Below, piece after piece: positions 20,078 to 29,674 of a stretch of 64,000 nt of DNA (position 1 is the first letter of the stretch; each line of letters begins with the position of its first letter). The translations under genes and the position numbers were made by a program. Origin of the DNA: Zelonia costaricensis (Eukaryota > Euglenozoa > Kinetoplastea > Trypanosomatida > Trypanosomatidae); NCBI GenBank assembly GCA_030849075.1, contig JASAOO010003495.1, forward strand, positions 1-64,000. Direction: 5' to 3'. The notes under the pieces are model-generated. The model made no database searches and was not told the origin of the DNA. It saw only the letters and a list, made by a program, of their open reading frames with translations.

Positions 20078-20698
20078 TGCGTGCGATGGGGTGACGGTAC
20101 AGCGCTGCCATGCTCTGTTCTTCTTTCTCGCCGTGCCGTTGCGGCTCGCTTGCTGCTCTTGCTGCTACGAAGTGGTTGAAGAGCCAACACGAACGCGCAC
20201 AAGAGCGCCGTCGTGGCACCGCCATCTGCGCACTAGGGGTGTGCAACAGAGGAGGGTGATGAGAGAGCGGAGCCGCTCCCGTATCTGGAGGACCACGACG
20301 ACCACCGCGTCACTTTCGAAGACGCACACCGCGTGAGTCGAGGCCAGCCTCTAGCCCCCCTCCCCCCCCCTCCCCCCGCAACCCCCGCTTCTCGCCATTG
20401 GCCTGCCTTCCGGCGCAAGCGTGCGCGGCCGTTGGACTCTCGTGAGCCGCCACGTGTGTCTGCTGCCCGCGAACCGCTGAACCGCGTTGCAGGCAGCTCG
20501 GCGCACAGACGCACATGTACACGCACGCGTCATGGCCCTTGCCTCTCCACTCACATGCCCTAGTGAGAATTCGTCACCCGCTGCTCAGCCCCTCCATACC
20601 CACACAATCACACACACACACACACACGCACACACACACACGCGCAGAGTAAGCACGACTTGCCGCTCCTGCCCTTCACGTTGCGCCTGACTGTCGTC
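20078..20698. other. Spacer upstream of UBA2
   Basis: No credible gene was seen. A mixed 3' flank is followed by a C-run tract at 20357-20380, a (CA)n block at 20609-20644, and a possible acceptor at 20646-20647, which lies 52 nt before the UBA2 start. Confidence 0.6.
20609..20644 (+). repeat. (CA)n microsatellite
   Basis: About 18 CA units with one CG interruption lie directly 5' of the candidate splice acceptor of UBA2. The run occupies the place where a polypyrimidine tract would normally be, which is unusual. Confidence 0.9.
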
Positions 20699-23600
20699 AT
20701 GACGGACGAGCCCGCGACTGCCGCCGGCTCGGTGGAGGTGTGCATCGGGCACGTGGTGCTGCCGATGTCGCGCGCCGCCGCGTCGGCATCACACGGGGCA
20801 GAGGAGGCACCGGCAGTGAAGAGGGCTCGCACGGAGCCGCAAGCGCCTTCATCAACGCTTTGCGGTGCCGCCACCACTTCATCTACCAGGGATGTCGTGC
20901 AACTCACGGCGTGGACGACGCCGTCCATCCGGCGCACTCTTTACCAGTACGCCGCGGATGTGCTGGCATCGATGGCACGTGATGCCGGCGCCCATCACGT
21001 GGCGCCTTCTTCGTCGCCGTCGCCGTCGCCGGCTGCTGCTGCGGCGGTGCTGCAGGCGTTGACTACACCGGCGGGCGCGTGGACGGCGTCGTGGCCGTCG
21101 GTCGTTCTCTCGTCTCCCGCCGCAGCGCAGGACGGCTGGTGCACGATGAGCTTCTCGTTTGTGCCCGGTGCGCTGAAGCCCGCGTCATCGCCGGCTGCCG
21201 ATACTGAGGCCGACGCGTCGGCTTTGGGCTCCGCGTTGGGTCTCGACTCCGCAGCGTGGGATGTGCTGGCTCGCCTTCCGCTGCCACGCGGAGTCTGCCT
21301 CGATCTCGGCTCCGCGTCGGACAGCGCTGACGACGCCGCCGGCTGCGCGGCGTGTGTGCTGATGGAGCGCGCGCGTGTGCGCAACCCCTTTGCAGCTGTG
21401 CCCGATCCAAGCCCGCCGCTGCCGCGGACGCGGACGTGCGTCTCCGGTGCCCTCCTCCCAGCGGCGGAGCTGCGTGCGAAGCCAATCTTTCTCGTCGGCG
21501 CCGGCGGCATCGGGTGCGAGCTGCTGAAGGTGCTGGTGCTGAGCGGCTTCACGCAGATCCACCTCATCGACCTGGACACCATCGACGCCACCAACCTCAA
21601 CCGCCAGTTCCTCTTCCAGACCGGCGACGTCGGCCAGTCGAAGGCCGAGACGGCGCGGCGCGTGGTGCTGGGCTGGTGCCCCGCGGAGCCGCCGTGCATC
21701 GTCGCCTACCACGACAATGTGAAGTCGGAGCGCTACGACGACGACTTCTACTCGCAGTTCGCCGTGGTGCTGAATGCGCTGGACAACGTGTCGGCGCGGC
21801 AACACGTCAACCGCATGTGCATGCGCAACGGCATCCCGCTGTTCGAGAGCGGTACGATGGGGTACAACGGGCAGGTGCAGCCGATCCTCAAGGACGTGTT
21901 CGAGTGCTACGACTGCCGCCCCAAGCCGCCGGACACGAAGACCTTCGCCGTGTGCACGGTTCATGCCCGGCCGACAACAATGGTGCACTGCGTGCACTAC
22001 GCCAAGGAGCTGTACGAGGTCCTCTTCGGCGCGTCCGCCGGGGCCGCGGACGCGGCGGCAGGCGGCGGCGCACCGGGCAGCCAAGGCGAAGGCGGCGGAG
22101 AGGCGCAAGGGACGAAGGCCGCGGCGGCTGCGGAGGGTGAGCTGGCGTACCTGCGAACGATGGTGTCTGAATGGCGCAGCCAGCAGAGCCGTGTGTGCGA
22201 CCTTTCGTCAACGCCGTCGGGAGCGGCAGATGAAGGTATTGGCCACCGCGGTAGCAGCAGCAGCAGCAGCACTCTGCGGCTCGCCGCGGCACTACTGCAG
22301 CTGCTCTTCGTCACCAAGGTGAAGGAGCTGCTGGGCATGAAGTCGGCGTGGTCGACCGAGCCGCCTGCGCCGCTCGACGACGCCGCCCTCGGTGCTGTGG
22401 TCGCGGCTGCGGAAGCACGCACCCATGCGCACGGTGCGCGGCCACCGTCCCTCCCGGTCGATCACGCGCTGTCTGTCACGGCGTACATGGAGTTGTTCCT
22501 CAGCGCCGTCCGCGAGTGCATCTGCCGGCCGGGCGGCATTGCGTTCCGCAAGGAGGACGACGCGGCCGTGCGCTTCGTCAGCGCCGCAGCGAACCTTCGG
22601 GCGCACGTGTTTCACATCGCCGTGCAGTCGCTGGAGGAGGTGCGCAGCATTGCAGGCTCCATCGTGCCCGCCATCGCGACAACCAACGCGATCATCGCCG
22701 CGGCCGTCGTGCATGAGCTGGTGGCGCTGCTGCAGAGCGTCGCCGCCACGGGCAGTGACCGGGCATCGACGGCGTCGGTGCCCCGCGCACGCGTGGTGTA
22801 CGCCCGCAAGGCACCGCAGTCCCGCAGGCGCCGGCTTCCCCCTCGCAGCGTCCGCGCCGGGGTCGCCTCTGCCCTGTCCCCGTCCCTCTTCATCGAGTAC
22901 GGTGCATCGACATCGACGGCGTGGCCTGTGCGTGTGACGGCGACTTCGCTGGTGGGCACACCCTGCACCGCAGCTGCGCTGGCGGCACTTGCCGGTGCAC
23001 CGCTGGCAGCCAGCCGCGCGACGCCTGCAGTCACCGACCAGTACCTCGTCCACAGCACGCTGCCCAACGCGCCCAACCACGCGACCTGCCTCGTGTGTCA
23101 GGATGTGCGCCCTGAAGTTGGCGTGTGCCTCGACTGGCACGCGACCACCGTCGGTGCTCTTGCCCACACGGTGCTGGAGTCGACGCTGGGGCTCGAAGGG
23201 CCGTCGATCAGCCACGGGCCCACGGTGCTCTTCGAAGACGAGGACTACGAGGCCCTGGCGGACTACTCCCTCGCTGATGTGCTGCAGCTGTCCACCACGC
23301 CGGAGACCGCGGCCGGCGGGGCCCGCTGTACGCTCACCGTGGACGCGTTGAACAAGGACGTCGCGTGGCATGTGCGGCTGACTCACACCGCGGGGGCGGC
23401 GCCAACGGACGGACGCGACGCGGCGGCCGGGCACTTCGCCGTGACGGGGCTGGAGCGGGCGCTGGTCGCGGAGCAGACCGCGCTGGCCCGCCGCGCCGCC
23501 GCCGCTGAAGCCGCGTCGGCGTCGCAGACGCACGAGGGCGGCCACGCGCCGCCAGCCGAGTCGTCGCATGGGGCGGTGGTGCGGGACGATGAGGCCGCCG

Positions 23601-23731
23601 CGGAGGTCGTCATCTCCAGCGACGACGACGACGTGGTGGAGGCGATGGCGCCGTCTGCCGGCCGTGGCACGGCCGCTGTCGCACCGGCGAGCGATGCAGG
23701 TGACGACGACGAGGTGGTGGTCCTCGACTGA
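20699..23731 (+). CDS. UBA2: SUMO-activating enzyme subunit 2 (UBA2)
   Basis: This 1010-residue E1 subunit should adenylate SUMO and accept it as a thioester, together with an AOS1 partner not in this window. The adenylation fold starts near residue 260, with the nucleotide loop GAGGIG (267-272), the Asp-rich LIDLDTID, the NLNRQFLF stretch and K315 of QSKAE. A zinc pair CYDC (C403, C406) is followed by the catalytic Cys C419 in the AVCTVH context, which matches the human UBA2 active site. The second zinc pair is CLVC (C797, C800), followed by a ubiquitin-like-fold region and acidic tail. The SIM-like motif VVISSDDDD lies at 970-978. Compared with about 640 residues in human UBA2, it has a roughly 260-residue N-terminal extension and a Gly/Ala-rich insertion at about 445-530. 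The start is the first Met after the candidate acceptor. Confidence 0.93.
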   Translation: MTDEPATAAGSVEVCIGHVVLPMSRAAASASHGAEEAPAVKRARTEPQAPSSTLCGAATTSSTRDVVQLTAWTTPSIRRTLYQYAADVLASMARDAGAHHVAPSSSPSPSPAAAAAVLQALTTPAGAWTASWPSVVLSSPAAAQDGWCTMSFSFVPGALKPASSPAADTEADASALGSALGLDSAAWDVLARLPLPRGVCLDLGSASDSADDAAGCAACVLMERARVRNPFAAVPDPSPPLPRTRTCVSGALLPAAELRAKPIFLVGAGGIGCELLKVLVLSGFTQIHLIDLDTIDATNLNRQFLFQTGDVGQSKAETARRVVLGWCPAEPPCIVAYHDNVKSERYDDDFYSQFAVVLNALDNVSARQHVNRMCMRNGIPLFESGTMGYNGQVQPILKDVFECYDCRPKPPDTKTFAVCTVHARPTTMVHCVHYAKELYEVLFGASAGAADAAAGGGAPGSQGEGGGEAQGTKAAAAAEGELAYLRTMVSEWRSQQSRVCDLSSTPSGAADEGIGHRGSSSSSSTLRLAAALLQLLFVTKVKELLGMKSAWSTEPPAPLDDAALGAVVAAAEARTHAHGARPPSLPVDHALSVTAYMELFLSAVRECICRPGGIAFRKEDDAAVRFVSAAANLRAHVFHIAVQSLEEVRSIAGSIVPAIATTNAIIAAAVVHELVALLQSVAATGSDRASTASVPRARVVYARKAPQSRRRRLPPRSVRAGVASALSPSLFIEYGASTSTAWPVRVTATSLVGTPCTAAALAALAGAPLAASRATPAVTDQYLVHSTLPNAPNHATCLVCQDVRPEVGVCLDWHATTVGALAHTVLESTLGLEGPSISHGPTVLFEDEDYEALADYSLADVLQLSTTPETAAGGARCTLTVDALNKDVAWHVRLTHTAGAAPTDGRDAAAGHFAVTGLERALVAEQTALARRAAAAEAASASQTHEGGHAPPAESSHGAVVRDDEAAAEVVISSDDDDVVEAMAPSAGRGTAAVAPASDAGDDDEVVVLD

Positions 23732-24653
23732 AGGGCGAGGTCGACGGCAGCTGGGCAGCGTTGCGGACTAGTCGCTCTGCTCTTAATGGCAAGAAGGCCC
23801 GCGGTACTCCGTCACCGTCCGTGAGGGGGTAGAGGCGGGTGGCCGGGGTGGGGGACAGGAGAGGAGAGGCCGACTGTATTGAGCCACCGCGTAACCCATG
23901 CACTGCCCGCGTGTGCGACGGCGAAGCGCACTGCAGACTTCAACTCCGATCGTGCATCTCCACTAAGGTGCAGTGGTGCGGTGAATTCCTCCTTTGCATC
24001 TTCATGTGTGGAGCACGCCTGAAGCTCGTAGGGGACTGGCGAGCTCTGTTGCAGCTGTTGCTGCTTGCGTGTCGCACAGAGGTGGTTTGTGTGTGCCCAT
24101 GTACTGAGTGGGTGTCGATCGACAAGCGGCATCCTTCGCGAACGTTGCCTACCACATGTACGACTGATGCACCGCGCCACCAAGTGCCATCTCTAATCCC
24201 CCGCCCTGTGCCCTTCCACTCTTTACACTGTCTTCCGTCCCGCGCCGCTCCATCGTTGCACGACTCAGCACTGCACCTAAAGGCGCACACGTTGCGCCGT
24301 GTAGTCGCCCCACAGATCCGTCACGTCGTCACTTCACTTCGTTCCTTCCTTACACAGATACACACACAGACACACACACACAGATATTTACAGAAACCTT
24401 CTCCCCTGTCTGCCCTAACACACGGACGCGCGCGCTTGTGTCAGGCGCAGCGTGTTGTACTTCACTCTTCGCGCGTTCGTCTCTCTCTCTTCCCTATTCA
24501 CCTGCGTCGTGTGTGTGCGGGTCGTATCACTGCACGTCGCAACTGGCGCGCAACATCGACGCAGCCACGATTCGAGTGAGTCTATACCCAGAGTACGCCG
24601 CTCCCTTTGGCGCTACTCTCACCCCCCCTCCCCCCTTCCCCCTCCCAATCGCG
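23732..24653. other. Spacer between UBA2 and the ABC1 kinase
   Basis: No credible gene was seen. About 600 bp of mixed-composition 3' flank is followed by a C/T stretch at 24330-24352 with an acceptor at 24356-24357. A (CA)n run follows at 24358-24383, and further C/T tracts lie at 24473-24500 and 24612-24645. Confidence 0.65.
24356..24357 (+). promoter_or_regulatory. Possible spliced-leader acceptor AG, ABC1 kinase gene
   Basis: The CAG directly follows a C/T-rich stretch (24330-24352) and would give a 5' UTR of about 297 nt. AG 24563-24564, after the tract at 24473-24500, is an equally plausible alternative with about 90 nt. Confidence 0.4.
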
Positions 24654-26222
24654 ATGACGTTCAAGTTCACCCGTGCGGTGCGGTACGGGGCGGCGGCGAC
24701 GGGCCTCTTCGGCCTCAGCACCGTCGCCATCGTGGCGCCGCCGAAGGAGACGATCCCGCCGGTGCTGCTGCCGTCGCGCGTCCTCTTCGAGGGCGTCGGC
24801 CGCGTCGGCCGCTGCGTCTACACAGGCGGCCAGATTTACTGCGACTATGCCTTCCACGTGACGAAGGAGGACCCGCAGGAGGTGTGGAACGAGGTGCACC
24901 GCCGCTGCGCCCAGCGGCTCGTCGACCTGGCCGAGCAGAACGGCGGTCTGTACGTCAAGGCTGGCCAGATCTTCGCCAACATGAGCCACATCCTGCCCTA
25001 CCAGTACTGCCAGGTCATGTCGGTGCTGCAGGACGCGGTGGTGAAGCGACCCTACTCGGAGGTGGTGGCGGTGCTGGAGAAGGACCTGGGCCGCCCCCTC
25101 GACGACGTCTTCTCGTTCGTGGACCCCAAGCCGATCGCGGCCGCCTCGCTGGCGCAGGTGCACCGCGGGCGTCTGCGGGCCGAGGACGCGGAGGTGGCCA
25201 TCAAGGTGCAGTACATCGACATCGCCCAGCGGTTCAACGGCGACATGCGCACCATCTCCCTCATGTTCGCGACTGCCAGCCACTTCTTCCCCGGCTACGA
25301 CTTTGGGCAGATCATCACGAAACTCAACGACACAGTGGCGGCGGAGCTGGACTTTCGGCTGGAGGGCCGCAACAACGACCGCGCCGCGGCGGACCTCAAG
25401 GCGAACGGCTGGGGCGACCGCGTCGTGTGCCCGCGCATCTACTGGGACTACGCCCGCAAGCGCGTCCTTGTCTCGCAGTTCATCGCGGACGCGGTCAAGA
25501 TCTCCGACCGGGCCGGCATCGAAGGAATGGGGCTTAACGTGAAGGAGGTGGCCACGACCTTCTTCGACGTGATCGCGTTCCAGATCTTCCGCAGCGGCTT
25601 CTTCCACGGCGACCCGCACGCCGGCAACGTGCTCGTGCACAAGCTGCCCAACGGCAAGCAGCAGGTGGTGCTGCTGGACTTCGGGCTGTGCGCTGAGCTC
25701 ACGCCGGCGCAGCGCCGCGAGATGAGCGACATCTGGACCGCCTCCACGACGCATGACACGCCAAAGATCAAGGCCCTGGCGCACCGTTACCACTGCGACG
25801 ACCACGACCTGTTCGCCTCCTGCTTCCTGCAGCACCCGTACGAGTACTTCGCGAACAGCACGAGTGGTCGGCTGACGAGCTCGCACGCGCTTGAGAGCAT
25901 GCGCGAGACGGTGCGGGACCGCATGACGGACCTCAACAGCATCGTCGCCGCCCTTCCGAAGGAGTACGCGCTGGTGCTGCGCAGCATCATGGCGACCAAG
26001 GCGATCAACCGCGAACTTGGCGAGGCGGCCAACCGACCGATGCGCATGCTGCGCTACTCGCTGCAGACCTCGCATGAGGACCTGCCCCGGGTCCAGCTCA
26101 TGATGCTCATGACGAAGGCGTGGTTCGCGGAGTGGTACTCGACGCTGGTGCTGCGCATTACGCTGTGGATGCACCCGGAGCTGTCCGAGGTGCTCGAGGG
26201 CTCGCTGCAGCTCAGTGGGTAG
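24654..26222 (+). CDS. ABC1/ADCK/UbiB-family atypical kinase
   Basis: The 522-residue product has the full UbiB-type signature. The family-specific KxGQ motif is at K102-Q105, the Ala-rich replacement of the P-loop (AAAS) at 162-165, the VAIK lysine at K184, ExD at E231/D233, the catalytic loop HGDPHAGN (D320, N325) and DFG at D342. The N-terminus has a basic start, then a hydrophobic stretch (about residues 11-28) that could serve as mitochondrial targeting or an anchor. Members support coenzyme Q synthesis or lipid handling in the mitochondrial inner membrane. Which ADCK subgroup this is cannot be settled by eye, though its overall form resembles ADCK1-like aarF kinases. All ATP-site residues are intact, so it is probably active. 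Confidence 0.9.
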   Translation: MTFKFTRAVRYGAAATGLFGLSTVAIVAPPKETIPPVLLPSRVLFEGVGRVGRCVYTGGQIYCDYAFHVTKEDPQEVWNEVHRRCAQRLVDLAEQNGGLYVKAGQIFANMSHILPYQYCQVMSVLQDAVVKRPYSEVVAVLEKDLGRPLDDVFSFVDPKPIAAASLAQVHRGRLRAEDAEVAIKVQYIDIAQRFNGDMRTISLMFATASHFFPGYDFGQIITKLNDTVAAELDFRLEGRNNDRAAADLKANGWGDRVVCPRIYWDYARKRVLVSQFIADAVKISDRAGIEGMGLNVKEVATTFFDVIAFQIFRSGFFHGDPHAGNVLVHKLPNGKQQVVLLDFGLCAELTPAQRREMSDIWTASTTHDTPKIKALAHRYHCDDHDLFASCFLQHPYEYFANSTSGRLTSSHALESMRETVRDRMTDLNSIVAALPKEYALVLRSIMATKAINRELGEAANRPMRMLRYSLQTSHEDLPRVQLMMLMTKAWFAEWYSTLVLRITLWMHPELSEVLEGSLQLSG

Positions 26223-27043
26223 GCGGTTGTCGTGCGTCTGGCGGTGGTGCGGGCTCCGGGGTGGTGCTGCAATGGGCACACGGCGGCGTGCGGCGTCGTC
26301 TATGCTGGCGGCTCACGTGCGCCTGGATATTACTAATGCGAGCGCTACGACGCGAGGGAGGAGGCCGAGGGCCGGGTGGGGGGGGCGGCGCTGGATGGCG
26401 GCACCATGCTGGTGGCTCAGCCGCCGCCGCCGCCGCACACGTGGGCCGGTGGGCTGTGTGGAGCGCCAGCCACCCTCGGCCCTCCCGCCTCCCCTGTGAC
26501 TCTCGTTGTGGGACCCTCACTATTGCGATCACCTCGCACGCTTGTGCGTCAACGTACTCCCCTCTTCTGTGGTGCTGTAGTCGTGCGGCTGTGCAGGAGG
26601 GGGGGGGGGAGAGGGTGAGGGCAAACAACGGAACCCGAGTGCCAATGGATGGTGAACGACAACCTCTCAACTCTGCATAGTCACTGAAGGCATCGTGGCA
26701 GCACTCACATCACTTCGAGTCTGCTTGAACTCGTTGGACATCAGCGCGTGGCTTCCCTCGCGTAGCCCGGCACTCCCGCTCTCTGTTTGCAAGGTCGTGG
26801 CACCGCTTGTAAGCTCGCCTGGTGGAGGGGGGTGTGGGGTGCGCTGCGCATGCTTCCGAGGGTGCGTTGAGCATCCGTGCTGGCGCAAGCGCAGAGCCGT
26901 CGAGCGCGCTCCTTCCAATTTCTGCCTTTGATTATACCTGATGTTCGCGATCCAACACACCACACGTACTCATACACACGTACACACCCTCCGTGCTCCT
27001 TAGTGCTCTGCTACCCCCCCCCCCTCTTCGCCCCGCACACGGG
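26223..27043. other. Spacer upstream of the bL9m-like gene
   Basis: No credible gene was seen. The stretch is G-rich and mixed for the first 450 bp, with few tracts. It ends in a C/T-rich leader at about 26980-27035, with a possible acceptor at 27002-27003. Confidence 0.6.
27002..27003 (+). promoter_or_regulatory. Possible spliced-leader acceptor AG, bL9m-like gene
   Basis: The TAG lies 41 nt before the ATG at 27044 and follows a short C/T-rich stretch. A stronger C run (27013-27030) lies downstream of it, and the first AG after that run is at 27105-27106. Use of that later AG would force the start at 27113. Confidence 0.35.
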
Positions 27044-27832
27044 ATGCGCCGCTGTGCTGTCGTATTGGTGGCGCCGTGGGTGCCCCCGCCGCGGCACGAC
27101 GTGAAGGTCACGATGCCGCCCCCACCCGGCGGTGAGGTCGGCGGCTCGTACGGCGTCTCGTCAGGCTACAGCGACCGCCTCGCCCGCACGCCGTATTGGA
27201 AGCGCATGGCACTCTCCACCTACGCGCTGCGCATGCGAGAAAACGAAACTCGCTACCCCATCAGCCCCCACCGCCCTGGCGAGTACGACATGCGCTACAC
27301 CGTGTCCGCCTACCCCGACCACATCAAGCACCGCCCGCTGCTGGAGATCGGCGAGGCCCACCAGATCCCCACCATTCAGATCCCCGTCATCTTCCTGGTG
27401 CACCTCTGGGACGAGGCGCGGCAGGTGTGGTTCGGCCGCAAGCTCGAGACCGTCTACGTGGACCGCACCTTCGCCCGTGAGGAGCTCGTGCCGCAGCGCT
27501 ACGCCATCTACGCCACGGAGGAGGCGTATACGCTGCTGGGACTGCCCGTGGTGAACCACAGCATCCACGAGGAGATCCCGAAGACGCCGCACGACTACAA
27601 GAAGCTGCTCGAGAAGCAACGTTACACGGAGGAGCGGTGGAAGTACTCGATCGAGTACCTCTTCCGCAAGTACGAGGCGGGTCCGCCGGAGCTGCAGGAC
27701 AAGTCGGAGAACGGCTGGGACGGCGTGGAGGAGCTGGCGACGTCGGCGGCGGCGGGTGGTGCCAGCGCGGGGGCGGCTGCGCGCAAGGGCCCGATCAAGC
27801 AACGCAAGGCGCGCAAGATCAGGCTGTTTTGA
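27044..27832 (+). CDS. Mitochondrial ribosomal protein bL9m-like
   Basis: The 262-residue product has a central block, about residues 95-155, that resembles the bL9 N-domain: an IPVIFLVHLW strand, a W.GRK..TVYVDRTFAR stretch like the bL9 KGDVVEVKDGYAR motif, then LVPQRYAIYAT like LIPKGLAVPAT. The first 15 residues (Arg-rich, hydrophobic, no acids) fit a mitochondrial presequence. The C-terminus is Ala-rich, ending in a very basic tail (KQRKARKIRLF) suited to rRNA binding. The start could instead be the Met at 27113, depending on the splice acceptor. The assignment rests on pattern resemblance, so it is probable rather than certain; a kinetoplastid-specific mitoribosomal protein is the alternative. 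Confidence 0.65.
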   Translation: MRRCAVVLVAPWVPPPRHDVKVTMPPPPGGEVGGSYGVSSGYSDRLARTPYWKRMALSTYALRMRENETRYPISPHRPGEYDMRYTVSAYPDHIKHRPLLEIGEAHQIPTIQIPVIFLVHLWDEARQVWFGRKLETVYVDRTFAREELVPQRYAIYATEEAYTLLGLPVVNHSIHEEIPKTPHDYKKLLEKQRYTEERWKYSIEYLFRKYEAGPPELQDKSENGWDGVEELATSAAAGGASAGAAARKGPIKQRKARKIRLF

Positions 27833-28607
27833 AACAATGGTGCACGTTGGGGTTGGCACTGTTGTGTGTGCCCACATGCACACGAATGCGCGCGTGCATC
27901 TGTGTTTGATGGACGCGTTTCGTGTGCGCGTGTGCGTGCGTTTGTTGTGGACGGTGGCGGCGCCGTGCCGCCGTTGTAGTTGGCGTCGCGTTGTTGGCCT
28001 TCCCACTCGCGCTCGATCTCACACTCGATCCGTAAAAGGAAAAGATAGAAGGATACAGAGGGGCACTACGCAGCACGAGAAGGCGTACCTTTACGGGTGT
28101 GACCGCGTGCGAGCGCGCACCGACGGACACGTACTCGAGGAGCTCGCGTCGTCCAAAGGGGGGACGGGGGGGGGGACGGGTGAGTGTGAGTGCCGTCGTG
28201 CGCGCCTGTCTATCCGTACGCACACGGTCCTTTATCTTGAGGCCTGGTGAGTGGCGGTGTCGATCTCGGCTTCTTCTCGCCTCTTGACCGCTACGCCAAA
28301 CGGACCTCTGCGCCGTGCAGGGCGACCAGCACGCGCGCACCACGTCGCTCTCACCGCTCTCAGCTCTGCCTTGCTTCTCCCCATCGCTGTTCATGCCTCG
28401 CTGCACACGTGTTTACCCACCCGCACACACACGTACGTAGAAGCCCCCACACAAACAGGAAGTTGCTTCCACTCCAGCGTGTACGTCACTGTCGGCCCGT
28501 CATCGACCCACAGCTCCTCACCGCGTCCCCCCCCCTTTCCGAGCACTACTCCAAGGGAGCATCAAGTGCGAGTACACACCCAGACGCACGTGCGGCTACC
28601 TGCAAGA
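27833..28607. other. Spacer upstream of the small TM protein
   Basis: No credible gene was seen. A TG/CG-rich 3' flank (27840-27960) is followed by mixed sequence, a G-run area at 28157-28180, and a C/T-rich leader with acceptor at 28542-28543. Confidence 0.65.
28542..28543 (+). promoter_or_regulatory. Likely spliced-leader acceptor AG, small TM gene
   Basis: This is the first AG after the strong tract at 28515-28540 and lies 65 nt before the ATG at 28608. Confidence 0.6.
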
Positions 28608-28949
28608 ATGAACAGTCTGCTGATGGAGACGGTGGTGAAGCCGCTGCAGCGGTACCCCACGCTGGGTGCCACCGTCGGCACCGGCGTCGCGTGCGCCGTC
28701 ACGTACTGGTGGTACGCCACATCGATCCGCAGCACGCTGCTGACGACGCAGCGCAGCTGCCGGCAGATGTCTGACCAGGCCTTCCACGAGTGTCGCGAGA
28801 TGCTGAAGGCAAGTGAGCAAAGCTGGGGCGTCGACATACGCTCGCGTGATGCGCAGGTGCGCAAGCTGGAGCTGCAGAACGTGGAGCAGACCCGCAGCGT
28901 GGCGCGGCTTGAGTCGGCCATGAAGATGTGCCTGATCCAGAACGGGTAG
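28608..28949 (+). CDS. Small single-TM protein with coiled-coil tail
   Basis: The 113-residue product has one hydrophobic segment at about residues 17-38, ending in a Trp/Tyr cluster (TYWWYATSI). It is followed by a polar, Gln/Arg/Glu-rich helix from about 60 to 108 with heptad-like spacing, suggesting a coiled coil. No cleavable signal or known family was recognised. It has the size and layout of small kinetoplastid mitochondrial or organelle membrane subunits, but nothing specific proves that. The frame stays open 119 codons upstream; that part is CT-rich leader and lies before the likely splice acceptor. Coding is likely because composition changes sharply at this Met. Confidence 0.7.
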   Translation: MNSLLMETVVKPLQRYPTLGATVGTGVACAVTYWWYATSIRSTLLTTQRSCRQMSDQAFHECREMLKASEQSWGVDIRSRDAQVRKLELQNVEQTRSVARLESAMKMCLIQNG

Positions 28950-29071
28950 GGCGTGCCTGGGGCACACGGGGTTTGCCCTACACACACACACACACACACA
29001 GACACGTACACGTACACGTCCACACAGATGCCGGCGGACGTGCAGGCACAGGCGTACACCCGGACAGGAGC

Positions 29072-29092
29072 GCGGCTTCCGCGAGAAGCCGC
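29072..29092 (+). other. Perfect 8-bp GC-rich hairpin in presumed 3' UTR
   Basis: The arms GCGGCTTC (29072-29079) and GAAGCCGC (29085-29092) are exact reverse complements around a 5-nt loop, 122 bp after the stop of the small TM gene. A short A/T-richer stretch (GTTATTCTAATGATGG) follows directly. It could be an RNA stability or processing element; chance is possible in GC-rich DNA. Confidence 0.5.
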
Positions 29093-29620
29093 CGTGTTAT
29101 TCTAATGATGGAGGCGTCTCTATGTATGCCTGTGTGTGTGTGTGTGTGTGTGTGTTCAGGTGTTGAGTGATTCTATACATCCCTCTCTCGCACATGCCTT
29201 CTCTGAACGCCTGCGCCTGCTTATGCGTCGGTGTGTGTGTGTGTGTGGGTGTGTGGGTTCTGCCACAGTTGTGCTGCGTTGGGCGGCTCGATTAGGAAGG
29301 GCCGCTTCAAAGCCGCAGTTGAGTGTGGACGAAAGGAAAACCGCGTCGAGGGAGAGTTCATGAGAGACTCCGAGTCACGTCTGGTAGGTTCACGAGAGAC
29401 AGAGTGCGTGACGCATCGGTGCTGTGCACCCTGCACCTCTTGCGTGCGTGTGTTGGCGAGCGCCGGCACGCGCTGTGTCCCCTCACGAGGACAACACAAG
29501 GAGGCAACGCAGCGATGCGGGAGTTGAGCGAACCCGGGCACGTCGACTGGCCGACGTCGTCGTCACTTTTCATCTCTCTTCCCACCCTCTCTCACCCACA
29601 TCCTTTTTGGCGCTACTGCT

Positions 29621-29621
<1 letters not shown>

Positions 29622-29654
<33 letters not shown>

Positions 29655-29674
29655 CACATGCACATGCACATGCA
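29622..29674 (+). repeat. (AC)n followed by four ATGCAC hexamers
   Basis: About 14 AC units run directly into a short tandem of a hexamer (29651-29674), a compound microsatellite in the leader region of the next gene. Confidence 0.9.
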
